The position numbers and the translations under genes are program-made. A stretch of DNA of 64,000 bases from UBA8752 sp040261275 (GTDB lineage: Bacteria > Bacteroidota > Bacteroidia > Flavobacteriales_D > Sanyastnellaceae). The notes below the pieces were generated by a model. The model did no database searches. It was not told the origin of the DNA and worked only from the letters and a program-made list of their open reading frames with translations. The stretch lies in the NCBI GenBank assembly GCA_040261275.1, contig JBDQOI010000005.1, positions 45,233 through 109,232 of the forward strand, given 5' to 3'. Positions 1 through 8,773 of this stretch are shown here, one piece after another (position 1 is the first letter of the stretch; every line of letters begins with the position of its first letter).

Positions 1-2106
1 CCGACGCTGCCCATTCTGGCACACATCCACGAGGAAAAGGGGCGGGTCTTTCTCACCCTTTCGGATGCCGCCACAGGAAAGTCGAACGAATCCGAACTGT
101 TTCGGATTGAGAAGGTCATTGCGCTGGACTGGGCTCCAGATGGAAGGCGGATTGCATTCAGTGGTGTAAAGACAGGTCAATCCGACCTCTATCTCTACAA
201 TGTCCTGGCCGGTTCGCAAGTGCCGCTCTGGTCGGATGGATGGGACGACCTTCATCCCGATTGGACCACCGATGGACAGGGCATCTTGTTCAGCAGCAAC
301 CGCCCGCTGGAAGGAGAGGGCGATGCGGTGGTTCCCACTTCCCGCTCCCGCGACATATGGCGCTACGACATGGAATCGAAGGAGATGGAGGCCATCACCC
401 AGACGGCGGCGCTGGATGAGGTCCGGCCTCAAGCCCTGGCGGGATCCTCCTTTGTCTATCGTCTTTCCGATGAGCCGGGCATTCTGCGCCTGGCGCGCCG
501 GGACAGCGCAATCTTGAGGGTTGATACGGCCATCCATTATCGATATTTCACGCGCACGGCCCCGTGGTTCCACCTTCGCCGACCCACAGCAGAGTTCAAG
601 CTTGTGGAAGGGAAGGCACAATGGGAAGCCCTCGTGATGGGAAAGGGACATCCGGAGTGGTACAGGGACAACCTGCCGGAGCTTCCCCTATCCGCTGCCA
701 TGCGCGAAATGGGAGCCTCGCCCCAAAAAGGGAATGCCCACCCCTGGGACTATGTACCGGAGGAACAGGTGGATTTGAACCCCGGTCAGGTGGATTACCG
801 CAACTACACGTTCGAATCCGAGCGCATTTCCATGGATCCCTCCCAATCGGGTCAGGGCACGGATGGTTCAGATGCGTCCATGGAAGGGGGGCTCAGCGCA
901 TTGCCTTCGATTCCCACGCCCCTTCCCTACCGGCGCAACTATGCGGTTGATCAGTTGCTCAGTCAGGTGGACAACAGTTTTGCGACTTCCTTTTACCAAC
1001 CGTTCACTGGCGCCAGCGGCAGCTTCCCGGGCTTGAGCGGATTGATCAAGATCGGCGCTTCCGACCTTTTCGAAGACAGCAAGTGGGTCGGCGGAGTGCG
1101 CCTGGCAGGGAGCCTCCAGAATTCCACCTTCGTCCTCGCGAACCGCAACCTGGAAAGCAAGGTCGACCGGGAGTGGATCATTGAGCGGCAGGGAAATGAA
1201 GGTGTCGATTCCGAGCTTGGGGCACTCACCCGCACACATACCCACGCCGTTCATTACCGCCGCATCGTTCCCTTCAGCGAGACCATGAGCCTCAGGGCAC
1301 AATTGACCTATCGATTGGATAAGGTCTCCCTCCTCGCCACCGACCCGTTCAATGCGAGCCGTGACGACTTGTACGTGCAGGGCATGGGGGGCACGGTCAG
1401 CTGGGTATTCGACGACAGTCGTGTCCTTAGCCTGAACATCCGCAATGGCACCCGGGCAAAGGCGTGGTTCGAGATGCTGGCCCCTCCTGATGCAGAAGGA
1501 GACATGTTGCTCGTTGCGGGGTTTGACGCGCGTCGCTACTTGCCCATTTATCGCCGGGTCACCTTGTGCTTGCGGGCGGCTGGCAACACCTCGTTTGGAC
1601 AAAGAGGATTGCTCCATTACCTCGGTGGGGTGCAGGAGTCACTGCTCACAGCGGTCGATGGCGCCATGCCCATTCCCGAAGGAGAGTTCGCCTACCAGAC
1701 GGCGGCCACTCCCATGCGGGGCTTCGTCAGGAATGCACGCAACGGAACCTCCTTCGCGGTGGCCAATGCGGAAGTGAGGATGCCGGTCTTTGCCACCCTT
1801 TCACCGAAGAAAAGCCTGACGCCTTTCTTGGAGCATTTCCAGGCCGTAGGTTTCTTCGACATCGGCTCCGCTTGGACCGGCAAGGACCCCTACAGCGACG
1901 AGAATGCTTTCAATAGCACCACCGTGCAGCAATACCCCGTCTCGGTGAGCGTGGACAACAACCGAGAACCCATCATTTGGGATTTCGGATTCGGACTCCG
2001 CTCCCAGCTCTTGGGCTATTTCGTTCGGGCCGATTGGGGCTGGGGAGTCGATGACGGGATCCTCTTGGACCGCGTGTTCCAACTTTCGCTTTCCACCGAT
2101 TTTTAA
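1..2106 (+). CDS. PD40 beta-propeller / outer membrane barrel protein (5' partial)
   Basis: The reading frame is open from base 1, so the start lies upstream of the window; about 701 residues are visible. The N-terminal part shows PD40 (TolB-like) repeats, for example DWAPDGRRIAFSG and HPDWTTDGQGILFSSNRP. The second half alternates short hydrophobic and polar stretches like a membrane beta-barrel and ends in LSLSTDF, with the C-terminal Phe typical of barrel proteins folded by the BAM complex. The segment GFFDIGSAWTGKD resembles the last strands of BamA/surface-antigen barrels. I infer an outer membrane protein with a periplasmic or surface propeller. The partner and substrate are unknown. 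The next gene starts on the last base of its stop codon. Confidence 0.75.
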   Translation, partial: PTLPILAHIHEEKGRVFLTLSDAATGKSNESELFRIEKVIALDWAPDGRRIAFSGVKTGQSDLYLYNVLAGSQVPLWSDGWDDLHPDWTTDGQGILFSSNRPLEGEGDAVVPTSRSRDIWRYDMESKEMEAITQTAALDEVRPQALAGSSFVYRLSDEPGILRLARRDSAILRVDTAIHYRYFTRTAPWFHLRRPTAEFKLVEGKAQWEALVMGKGHPEWYRDNLPELPLSAAMREMGASPQKGNAHPWDYVPEEQVDLNPGQVDYRNYTFESERISMDPSQSGQGTDGSDASMEGGLSALPSIPTPLPYRRNYAVDQLLSQVDNSFATSFYQPFTGASGSFPGLSGLIKIGASDLFEDSKWVGGVRLAGSLQNSTFVLANRNLESKVDREWIIERQGNEGVDSELGALTRTHTHAVHYRRIVPFSETMSLRAQLTYRLDKVSLLATDPFNASRDDLYVQGMGGTVSWVFDDSRVLSLNIRNGTRAKAWFEMLAPPDAEGDMLLVAGFDARRYLPIYRRVTLCLRAAGNTSFGQRGLLHYLGGVQESLLTAVDGAMPIPEGEFAYQTAATPMRGFVRNARNGTSFAVANAEVRMPVFATLSPKKSLTPFLEHFQAVGFFDIGSAWTGKDPYSDENAFNSTTVQQYPVSVSVDNNREPIIWDFGFGLRSQLLGYFVRADWGWGVDDGILLDRVFQLSLSTDF

Positions 2107-2510
2107 TGGGTTCCATGTCCATGGATGCTTCTACCCTCCTCTCCCTCTTGCTCATTGGCGCAGCAGCCGGCTGTCTTAGCGGTTTCATCGGGATCGGCGG
2201 AGGGCTCCTCATCGTGCCCGCTTTGATGTATTTCATGGGGATGTCGCAAATGATGGCACAAGGCACGAGTCTTGCGCTCATGTTGCCCCCCATCGGTGCC
2301 CTTGCCGTCATGAATTATTGGCGGGCCGAAGCAGTGGATGCACGCGCCGCCGCCATCATGGTCGTGGCCTTCGTGGCAGGGGGATACTTTGGCAGTCGAA
2401 TGGCCCTCGCCATGGACCCCAACAAGGTGCGCTTGGTCTTTGGCCTCATCATGCTCTACGCTGCGATCCGCATGATCTGGGGTGCCAGCCGCACCCTTTG
2501 GACGCACTGA
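2106..2510 (+). CDS. TauE/SafE (DUF81) family membrane protein, half-size
   Basis: 134-residue inner membrane protein with about four hydrophobic helices. The segment GCLSGFIGIGGGLLIVPAL is the glycine-rich signature of TauE/SafE anion exporters (sulfite, sulfoacetate and related anions). Family members are usually about 250 residues with two such halves; only one half is present here, so a working transporter would need to dimerise. The ATG overlaps the upstream TAA (TAATG), indicating translational coupling; ATG codons at 2115 and 2121 are alternative starts. The substrate cannot be read from the sequence. Confidence 0.8.
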   Translation: MGSMSMDASTLLSLLLIGAAAGCLSGFIGIGGGLLIVPALMYFMGMSQMMAQGTSLALMLPPIGALAVMNYWRAEAVDARAAAIMVVAFVAGGYFGSRMALAMDPNKVRLVFGLIMLYAAIRMIWGASRTLWTH

Positions 2511-2522
2511 ACCCCTGCTCGC

Positions 2523-3749
2523 ATGCTCAAATCCGCCCTCCTCTCCTCCGTGGAATCCCACCGCGAACGCGTCGTGCAGCACCGGCAACACCTCCACCGT
2601 CACCCCGAGCCCTCCTTCGGTGAGACCCGGACCGGTGCCTATGTCGCCGAGGTCCTTTCCTCCTTGGCGATTCCCTTCACCACCGGTTGGTGCGCGGAAC
2701 GAGGTGCGGCCGGCATAGTCGCCGAGGTACGCGGCGCAAATCCCGGTCTGCGCCGCATGGCCCTGCGCGCCGATATGGATGCGCTGCCCATTCAAGAAGT
2801 GGAGCGGCCGCATGCCAGCACCGTGCCCGGTTGGATGCACGCCTGCGGACACGATGCCCATACGGCCTGCCTGCTCGGCGCGGTGGAAGCACTGCAAGCC
2901 ACTCGGGACCAATGGTCCGGCACGGTACAGTGCATTTTCCAACCCGGAGAGGAAATCCTGCCCGGTGGTGCATCCATCTTGGTGAAGGAGGGCGCGCTCA
3001 AGGCCGATGCTCCCCAATCCGGTCCCGGCAGAGCCGAAGGACCCAGAGTGGATGGCATTGTAGGCCAACATGTCTACCCGCAGTTGGAAGCAGGACACGT
3101 TGGTTTCCGAAGCGGTCCCTACATGGCCGCGGCCGATGAGCTGCAAATCCGCATTGTGGGCAAGGGCGGTCACGCGGCCTTGCCACACCGCGCCGTGGAC
3201 CCCATTGTCGCAGCCGCTCACGTCATTACTGCCCTGCAGACTGTCGTGAGCCGGGCGTGTGACCCCATTCAACCGGCGGTGTTGACCATAGGCAAGATCC
3301 GAGGTGGCCACGCCCGCAACATCATTCCGGACGAAGTGGTCCTCGATGGGACGCTGCGCACCTACGACGAGGCCATCGGCCACTCGCTTCGCGCCGCGAT
3401 CGCACGCGTGGCCGAATCCACTGCAGCGGCATACGGCGCTGTGGCTGAAGTCGACATCGCCATCGGATATCCTCCTGTGGTCAATGCGCCGGATTTAACG
3501 GAACAGTGCAGAAAAGGCGCGGTGGAACTGCTCGGTGCCGAGCGCGTGGTGGATCTCCCGCTCCGCATGACGGGCGAGGACTTCAGCTTCTATCAAAAAG
3601 AAGTACCGGGCTGTTTTTACCGGCTCGGAACCGGAGGCGACGGTCCAGGATGCCGGTCAGGGTTGCACACCGCGGATTTCGACATCGATGAGTCTGCGCT
3701 GTTTACCGGTACCGCCATGATGGCGTGGCTTTCGGCAACGGGCCATTGA
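2523..3749 (+). CDS. M20D family amidohydrolase / N-acyl amino acid hydrolase
   Basis: 408-residue zinc-type peptidase of the M20D group (hippurate, IAA-amino acid and N-acetyl-diaminopimelate hydrolases). Visible motifs are HRHPEPSFGETRT near the N-terminus, RADMDALPIQE, HACGHDAHTA (metal-binding Cys/His) and FQPGEE (catalytic Glu). A dimerisation-domain segment GKGGHAALPH and a late metal ligand region MTGEDFSFY follow. It hydrolyses an amide between an acyl group and an amino acid in the cytoplasm; the natural substrate is not clear. It lies 12 bases after the TauE/SafE gene, probably in the same transcript, and converges on recQ. Confidence 0.88.
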   Translation: MLKSALLSSVESHRERVVQHRQHLHRHPEPSFGETRTGAYVAEVLSSLAIPFTTGWCAERGAAGIVAEVRGANPGLRRMALRADMDALPIQEVERPHASTVPGWMHACGHDAHTACLLGAVEALQATRDQWSGTVQCIFQPGEEILPGGASILVKEGALKADAPQSGPGRAEGPRVDGIVGQHVYPQLEAGHVGFRSGPYMAAADELQIRIVGKGGHAALPHRAVDPIVAAAHVITALQTVVSRACDPIQPAVLTIGKIRGGHARNIIPDEVVLDGTLRTYDEAIGHSLRAAIARVAESTAAAYGAVAEVDIAIGYPPVVNAPDLTEQCRKGAVELLGAERVVDLPLRMTGEDFSFYQKEVPGCFYRLGTGGDGPGCRSGLHTADFDIDESALFTGTAMMAWLSATGH

Positions 3750-3786
3750 ACGGAACCCACAGACATCCCCACGGGCAAGCAGAGAC

Positions 3787-6006
3787 TCAGTTGGCCACCT
3801 CGCTCATGAACTTGATGCGGACGAGGCGGATCTCCTCTTCAGAATAAGCGTCCCCCATCTCCTCCATGACCTCAGTCAAGGTCCCTTCCTGGCTTTCCAT
3901 GAAGCATTCCCAGAGCTCCTCTACACTGTCCTCGTCGAGGTATTCCTCCAAGATGTAGTCCAGTCCCACCTTCGTTCCAGAAGCGACAATGCCCTCAATC
4001 ATCCCCAAAAGCTCATCTACAGAGCATTGCTGGGCGCCCGCAATGTCCTCGAGGGACATCCTGCGGTCCAACTTCTGGATGATGTTGACCTTGGATGCAT
4101 TCCGCCCGGCTACACTTCTCACCACGGTATCTCCGGGACGGTCAATCCCCTCCTGCTCTACGTAATCTCGGATCAGCGCGATGAATGGCGCACCGAACTT
4201 TCGGACCTTGGAGGAGCCCACTCCATTGATGATGAGCAGCTCGTCCTCATTGCATGGATAATGGGTGGCCATTTCCTCAAGGCTGACGTCCGAGAAAATC
4301 ACGAACGGGGGAAGCTCCAATCGATCTGCCTCCTGCTTTCGCAATCCTTGAAGCATGTCGAACAACGGCTGGTCCAGCGCCGCCATGGCAGAGGCCTCTC
4401 TCGTTTGGGTCACCCGCATCGGCTTGGGCCGATAGAGCGTGAAAGGCATGGGATTCTCAAGAAATTCCTCCCCCTTCTCCGTCAATGACAGCACACCGAA
4501 CTCCTCGGTTTTCTTGCTGAGCAGTCCCGCCAGGGCAATCTGCCTGACGACTCCCGGCCATTCCTCCTCCTCAACGAAAGAAGCTCCGGTGCCCGAAAAT
4601 TCCGCCACATTTTCCCCGGCATATGTGGAGGTCTCCTGTGTTTCGCGGCCCATGAGCACATCGCACAGGAAAGCGCTGCGATGGCGGCCCCCTGTAGCGC
4701 GGACCAGACGCAGCAGATGATGAACAGCGGCTTGTCCCTCGAAGGACTCCGGCGGATTCCTCGCATTGTCGTCCATGTCCCAGCCGGGACCCGTTGCCGC
4801 ATCAAATTCCTCGCCGAAATAATGCAGGAGGTATTGCCTTCTGGATGTGGGCGTCTCCGCATAGCCCGCGACCTCTTGAAGCAACTGCATGCCGATTTCG
4901 CGTTCCGCAATGGGCTTGCCGGAAAGGAACTTCTCCAGCTTCTCCATATCCTGAAGACCATAAAAAGCGATGCAATGCCCTTCACCCCCGTCACGTCCTG
5001 CCCTGCCCGTCTCCTGGTAGTAGGCCTCCAGCGATTTGGGCATGTCGTAGTGGATGACAAACCGCACATCCGGCTTGTCGATGCCCATACCGAAGGCGAT
5101 GGTCGCCACGATCACATCGACATCCTGCATGAGGAATTCGTCCTGCCGACGCGACCGTTGGGCCGCATCCATGCCGGCGTGGTAAGCCGCGGCCTTGACC
5201 CCATTGACCTTCAATGTGTCAGCGATCTCTTCAACTCTTTTACGGCTCAAGCAATAGACAATTCCACTCCTGCCCTTGTTTTCGAGGGCATGCTGCACCA
5301 CTTGCTTCAGTGCGTCCTCCTTGGGTCGGACCTCATAGAAAAGATTGGCCCGATTGAAACTCGCCTTGAAGACGGCTGCGTCCAGGATGCCGAGGTTTTT
5401 TTGGATGTCGTGCTGGACCTTGGGTGTCGCCGTCGCGGTCAGGGCGATGACAGGAAACTGGCCGATGCTTTCGATGATTTCCCTCAAGCGGCGGTATTCC
5501 GGACGAAAATCATGGCCCCATTCAGAAATGCAATGGGCCTCGTCAATGGCGAAGAAACTGAGCCTAACCGAGCGAAGGAACTCGGCATTTTCCTTCTTGT
5601 TCAGGGACTCGGGCGCCACATACAGGAGTTTGGTTCGCCCTGTGGCTACCGCCTCTTTCACGTGCACCATCTCGTTCTTGCTCAATGAGCTGTTCAAGAA
5701 ATGGGCGATGTCGGGATCATCACTGTGGCTTCGGATCGCATCGACTTGGTTCTTCATCAATGCGATGAGCGGACTCACCACGATGGCCGTTCCCTCCTTG
5801 AGCAGGGCGGGCAACTGGTAGCACAGTGACTTCCCTCCCCCCGTGGGCATGATGACGAAAACGTCCTTCCCTTCCATGAGGGTAGCGACCACCTGCTCTT
5901 GTTCCCCTTTGAACTGATTGAAGCCAAAAAACCGAGCAAGTCCTTCCTGAACGGAAGATCCGACCAACGAAGCTGCATCCATAAAGGGGTCAACAGGCGT
6001 CTCCAT
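3787..6006 (-). CDS. recQ: ATP-dependent DNA helicase RecQ, lacking zinc cysteines
   Basis: 739-residue 3'-5' DNA helicase for recombination and fork repair. Motifs in order: Walker A PTGGGKS (54-60), DEAH (155-158) with the RecQ loop SEWGHDFRPEYRRL, TATATP (motif III), AFGMGIDKPDVRFVIH (motif V) and QETGRAGRDG (331-340, motif VI). An HRDC domain lies near 535-610, followed by a helical HTH_40-like tail. In the zinc subdomain (about 383-419) the family pattern of one Cys before RR followed by CxxCxxC is gone: residue 388 is Ser and the later block reads GPGWDMDDNARNPP. The fold motif LLHYFGEEF is kept. It stands alone, convergent with the amidohydrolase and divergent from kdsD. Confidence 0.95.
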   Translation of the reverse strand: METPVDPFMDAASLVGSSVQEGLARFFGFNQFKGEQEQVVATLMEGKDVFVIMPTGGGKSLCYQLPALLKEGTAIVVSPLIALMKNQVDAIRSHSDDPDIAHFLNSSLSKNEMVHVKEAVATGRTKLLYVAPESLNKKENAEFLRSVRLSFFAIDEAHCISEWGHDFRPEYRRLREIIESIGQFPVIALTATATPKVQHDIQKNLGILDAAVFKASFNRANLFYEVRPKEDALKQVVQHALENKGRSGIVYCLSRKRVEEIADTLKVNGVKAAAYHAGMDAAQRSRRQDEFLMQDVDVIVATIAFGMGIDKPDVRFVIHYDMPKSLEAYYQETGRAGRDGGEGHCIAFYGLQDMEKLEKFLSGKPIAEREIGMQLLQEVAGYAETPTSRRQYLLHYFGEEFDAATGPGWDMDDNARNPPESFEGQAAVHHLLRLVRATGGRHRSAFLCDVLMGRETQETSTYAGENVAEFSGTGASFVEEEEWPGVVRQIALAGLLSKKTEEFGVLSLTEKGEEFLENPMPFTLYRPKPMRVTQTREASAMAALDQPLFDMLQGLRKQEADRLELPPFVIFSDVSLEEMATHYPCNEDELLIINGVGSSKVRKFGAPFIALIRDYVEQEGIDRPGDTVVRSVAGRNASKVNIIQKLDRRMSLEDIAGAQQCSVDELLGMIEGIVASGTKVGLDYILEEYLDEDSVEELWECFMESQEGTLTEVMEEMGDAYSEEEIRLVRIKFMSEVAN

Positions 6007-6007
6007 C

Positions 6008-6015
6008 TAACTTTG
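6008..6015 (+). promoter_or_regulatory. Predicted -7 box of the kdsD promoter
   Basis: TAACTTTG matches the Bacteroidota TAnnTTTG box exactly. It leaves a leader of about 26 bases before the kdsD ATG at 6047. No clear -33 TTG is visible because that region lies in the recQ start. Confidence 0.55.
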
Positions 6016-6046
6016 GCATCTTCAATATAGGTTACCTCTCTTCAAA

Positions 6047-7093
6047 ATGGACCTTTCCGTCCGCAAGGATTTGCCAACATCCCCTGATTTAATGTCAGTG
6101 TCCCCCGATTCATCCCCTTGGCTGGATGCCGCACGCCGTGCCCTTCGAATGGAAGCGGAAGCCATCGCATCCTTGGTAGACCGGGTCAATGGTCATTTCG
6201 AGCAAGCGGTCCGCGAGATACTGAACAGCACCGCAGACGGCGGAAAGCTCGTGTTCACCGGCATGGGCAAGAGTGCCGATGTGGCCCGCAAGACCGTGGC
6301 CACGCTGAACAGCACCGGCACCCCAGCCGCCTTTCTGCACGCTGCCGATGCCCTGCATGGCGATCTCGGCCTGGTGAACGATAGGGATGTGGTCATGGCC
6401 GTTTCCAAGAGCGGTGCCACCGGAGAGCTGCTCGCCCTGATGCCCATGCTCGCCGCACGGGAACTTTCCCTCTTGGCCATGGTGGGTAACCCCGATAGTC
6501 CCGTTGGACGGGCCGCCAAAGTTGTGCTCGACGTATCGGTGGAGCAGGAAGCTTGTCCCCACGACCTGGCGCCCACGGCCAGCACAGCAGCCCAACTTGC
6601 CATGGGAGATGCGCTCGCCATGGCGCTGATGGAAGCCCGCGGTTTCAGCAGTGATGACTTTGCGCGATCCCATCCCGGAGGCAGCTTGGGCCGCAAACTG
6701 CTCCTGAAGCTGGGGGATCTTGTCGATGAAAATCCACGCCCTTCCATCGCAGGCCATGCGGGTCTGAGGGAAGTCGTCGTGGCCGTTTCCGCCGGGAGGG
6801 TGGGCGCCGCAGCGGTATTTTCCTCGGACCATCCAGAGGAACACCTGGCCGGCATCATCACCGATGGCGACCTGCGCCGCGCCCTAGAACGAGATCCCGA
6901 ATCCTGGTCCCGCCTTACCGCAGCCGACGTGATGCAGCCCCATCCGCACAGCCTTCCTCGGAACACCCGTGCCATCGAAGCCTTGGACTTGCTCGAGAAG
7001 CACCGAATCTCTCAGGTTATCGTAACCGACGAAAACGGGAACTTCGCAGGATTCGTTCACCTGCACCAGCTCATGAATGCCGGGATCCGTTGA
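6047..7093 (+). CDS. kdsD: D-arabinose-5-phosphate isomerase (KpsF/GutQ family)
   Basis: 348 residues: an N-terminal SIS sugar-isomerase domain (FTGMGKSADVARK, SKSGATGELL) followed by two CBS domains (from about residue 225; HRISQVIVTDENGNFAGFV). It converts ribulose 5-phosphate to arabinose 5-phosphate, the first step to Kdo for lipopolysaccharide. It heads a plus-strand operon with tatC (16-base gap) and lptB; linkage to lptB agrees with an LPS role. The N-terminal ~20 residues before SPWLDAARR are not typical and a later start is possible. Confidence 0.93.
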   Translation: MDLSVRKDLPTSPDLMSVSPDSSPWLDAARRALRMEAEAIASLVDRVNGHFEQAVREILNSTADGGKLVFTGMGKSADVARKTVATLNSTGTPAAFLHAADALHGDLGLVNDRDVVMAVSKSGATGELLALMPMLAARELSLLAMVGNPDSPVGRAAKVVLDVSVEQEACPHDLAPTASTAAQLAMGDALAMALMEARGFSSDDFARSHPGGSLGRKLLLKLGDLVDENPRPSIAGHAGLREVVVAVSAGRVGAAAVFSSDHPEEHLAGIITDGDLRRALERDPESWSRLTAADVMQPHPHSLPRNTRAIEALDLLEKHRISQVIVTDENGNFAGFVHLHQLMNAGIR

Positions 7094-7109
7094 CCCGTTG
7101 ACCTGAACC

Positions 7110-7976
7110 ATGTCACCACAAGGACAGGATAGCGGCGGAAGCGAGATGGGCTTCATGGACCACCTCGAGGAACTGAGGCGGCGCCTGTTCTTCGCCCTGC
7201 TGGGCATCATGGCCAGCGCCATCACCCTCTTTGTAATGAAGGACTGGGTGTTCGATCGATTGATTTTCGCGCCGAGAAACCCGGACTTCATCACGTTCAG
7301 GGCTTGGTGCGCCCTGGGCCACCTGACGGGAGCGGGGGACCGGCTGTGTGTCACCGAGATCCGCTATGAGCTCATCAATACGACCATGCTCGGAAATTTC
7401 TCCGCGCACATCCTCGTCTCGGCCATCGGTGGATTCATCCTGTCCTTTCCGTGGACCTTTCACCAGATCTGGCGCTTCATTCGGCCGGGTCTACACGGGA
7501 CCGAGGCGCGGTCGGCCCGCGGGGTTACCCTGGCTTCCACGCTCCTCTTCTTCATGGGTGTGAGCTTCGGCTATTTCGTCATCGCACCGTTGAGCCTCCA
7601 GTTCCTCGGGCATTACGAAATCGGCGACGTGCAGGCACGGATTGCCCTCATGAGCTACATGAAAACCGTGGCGAGTATCACGTTGGCTGCGGGATTGATA
7701 TTTCAGGTTCCCGTAGTGGTTCACTTCTTGGCCAAACTCGGCTTGGTGACCCCCGCGTCCCTGCGCAAATTCCGCAAGCACACCTTGGTGGTTACCCTCA
7801 TTGTGGCCGCCATCATCACCCCGCCGGACCTCACGAGTCAGATTCTCGTCGCTCTCCCCGTACTGGGGCTCTACGAAATTGGCATTCTGCAGGCCCGCCG
7901 CATACAGCGCAGGGAAGAACGTGCGTTCCAACGCGAGGGCAACCGCCCAACCGGCTCCGACACCCCCGAAGAATGA
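7110..7976 (+). CDS. tatC: Sec-independent protein translocase TatC
   Basis: 288-residue inner membrane protein with six predicted helices. The N-terminal GFMDHLEELRRRLF is the TatC hallmark that binds twin-arginine signal peptides, and FPWTFHQIWRFIRPGLH matches the conserved first periplasmic/helix region. It forms the Tat receptor with TatA/B, which are not in the window. The charged, Arg-rich C-terminal tail is cytoplasmic. The stop overlaps the lptB start (ATGA). Confidence 0.95.
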   Translation: MSPQGQDSGGSEMGFMDHLEELRRRLFFALLGIMASAITLFVMKDWVFDRLIFAPRNPDFITFRAWCALGHLTGAGDRLCVTEIRYELINTTMLGNFSAHILVSAIGGFILSFPWTFHQIWRFIRPGLHGTEARSARGVTLASTLLFFMGVSFGYFVIAPLSLQFLGHYEIGDVQARIALMSYMKTVASITLAAGLIFQVPVVVHFLAKLGLVTPASLRKFRKHTLVVTLIVAAIITPPDLTSQILVALPVLGLYEIGILQARRIQRREERAFQREGNRPTGSDTPEE

Positions 7977-8767
7977 AACTGTCCGCGGACCTCATCGTGA
8001 AGCAATACGGTCGCCGAAAGGTGGTGAACGAGGTCTCATTTGAGGTCCGGACAGGAGAGGTGGTAGGGCTTCTCGGACCGAATGGTGCAGGCAAGACGAC
8101 TTCCTTCTACATGGTCACCGGTCTGGTGCGCCCGGATGAAGGCAAGGTCACCTTGACCGGAGAGGGTGGGGAATCACAGGACATCACCCGTGAGCCCATG
8201 TATCGCCGCGCCCAACGCGGCATAGGATACCTGCCACAGGAACCTTCTGTTTTCCGGAAGCTGAGTGTAGAGGATAACATCATGGCGGTTTTGGAACTGC
8301 ACCGGCCCGATCCGGATGACCGTCGCCGCCGACTCGAAGAGTTGCTGGACGAATTCGGTCTGCTGCAGGTTCGCAAGAACCGCGGTGACGTGCTGAGTGG
8401 GGGGGAAAAACGCCGGACCGAGATCGCACGGGCCTTGGCGGCTGACCCTCGTTTCATCCTGCTCGACGAACCATTTGCCGGTGTGGACCCCATCGCAGTG
8501 GAAGACATCCAACAGATTGTCAGTCAATTGCGCACCAAGGGCATCGGAATTCTCATCACCGATCACAACGTCCAAGAAACCCTGCACATCACCGACCGCG
8601 CATACCTGTTGTTTGAGGGGCGCATTCTCAAAGCGGGCACTGCGGAAGAGCTGGCTGCGGACCCCCAGGTCCGCAAGGTCTACCTCGGCCAGAACTTCGT
8701 GTTGCGCAGCGCCTTAGCTGACCCCAACGACGGCCCTGTGACAGGGGAAAAGGACGTTGAGGTCTGA
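7973..8767 (+). CDS. lptB: LPS export ABC transporter ATP-binding protein LptB
   Basis: 264-residue ABC ATPase that powers lipopolysaccharide extraction from the inner membrane with LptF/G. Walker A is GPNGAGKTT, the Q-loop LPQEPSVFRKLSVEDNI is LptB-like, the signature is LSGGEKRRTEIARAL, and Walker B is FILLDEPFAGVDP. The H-loop is ITDHNVQET. The ATG at 7973 overlaps the tatC stop and gives the normal LptB length; an upstream in-frame extension to 7451 lies inside tatC and was not used. No LptF/G/A/C gene is present here. Confidence 0.95.
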   Translation: MKLSADLIVKQYGRRKVVNEVSFEVRTGEVVGLLGPNGAGKTTSFYMVTGLVRPDEGKVTLTGEGGESQDITREPMYRRAQRGIGYLPQEPSVFRKLSVEDNIMAVLELHRPDPDDRRRRLEELLDEFGLLQVRKNRGDVLSGGEKRRTEIARALAADPRFILLDEPFAGVDPIAVEDIQQIVSQLRTKGIGILITDHNVQETLHITDRAYLLFEGRILKAGTAEELAADPQVRKVYLGQNFVLRSALADPNDGPVTGEKDVEV

Positions 8768-8773
8768 CCGCAA

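Noticed and set aside
2103..3383. Minus-strand open frame of 426 codons
   Set aside because: It is antisense to the TauE/SafE and M20D genes; composition (Gly/His-rich) is that of a shadow frame.
7451..7972. N-terminal extension of LptB
   Set aside because: It overlaps tatC in another frame and is not ABC-like; the ATG at 7973 with the ATGA overlap gives the family length.
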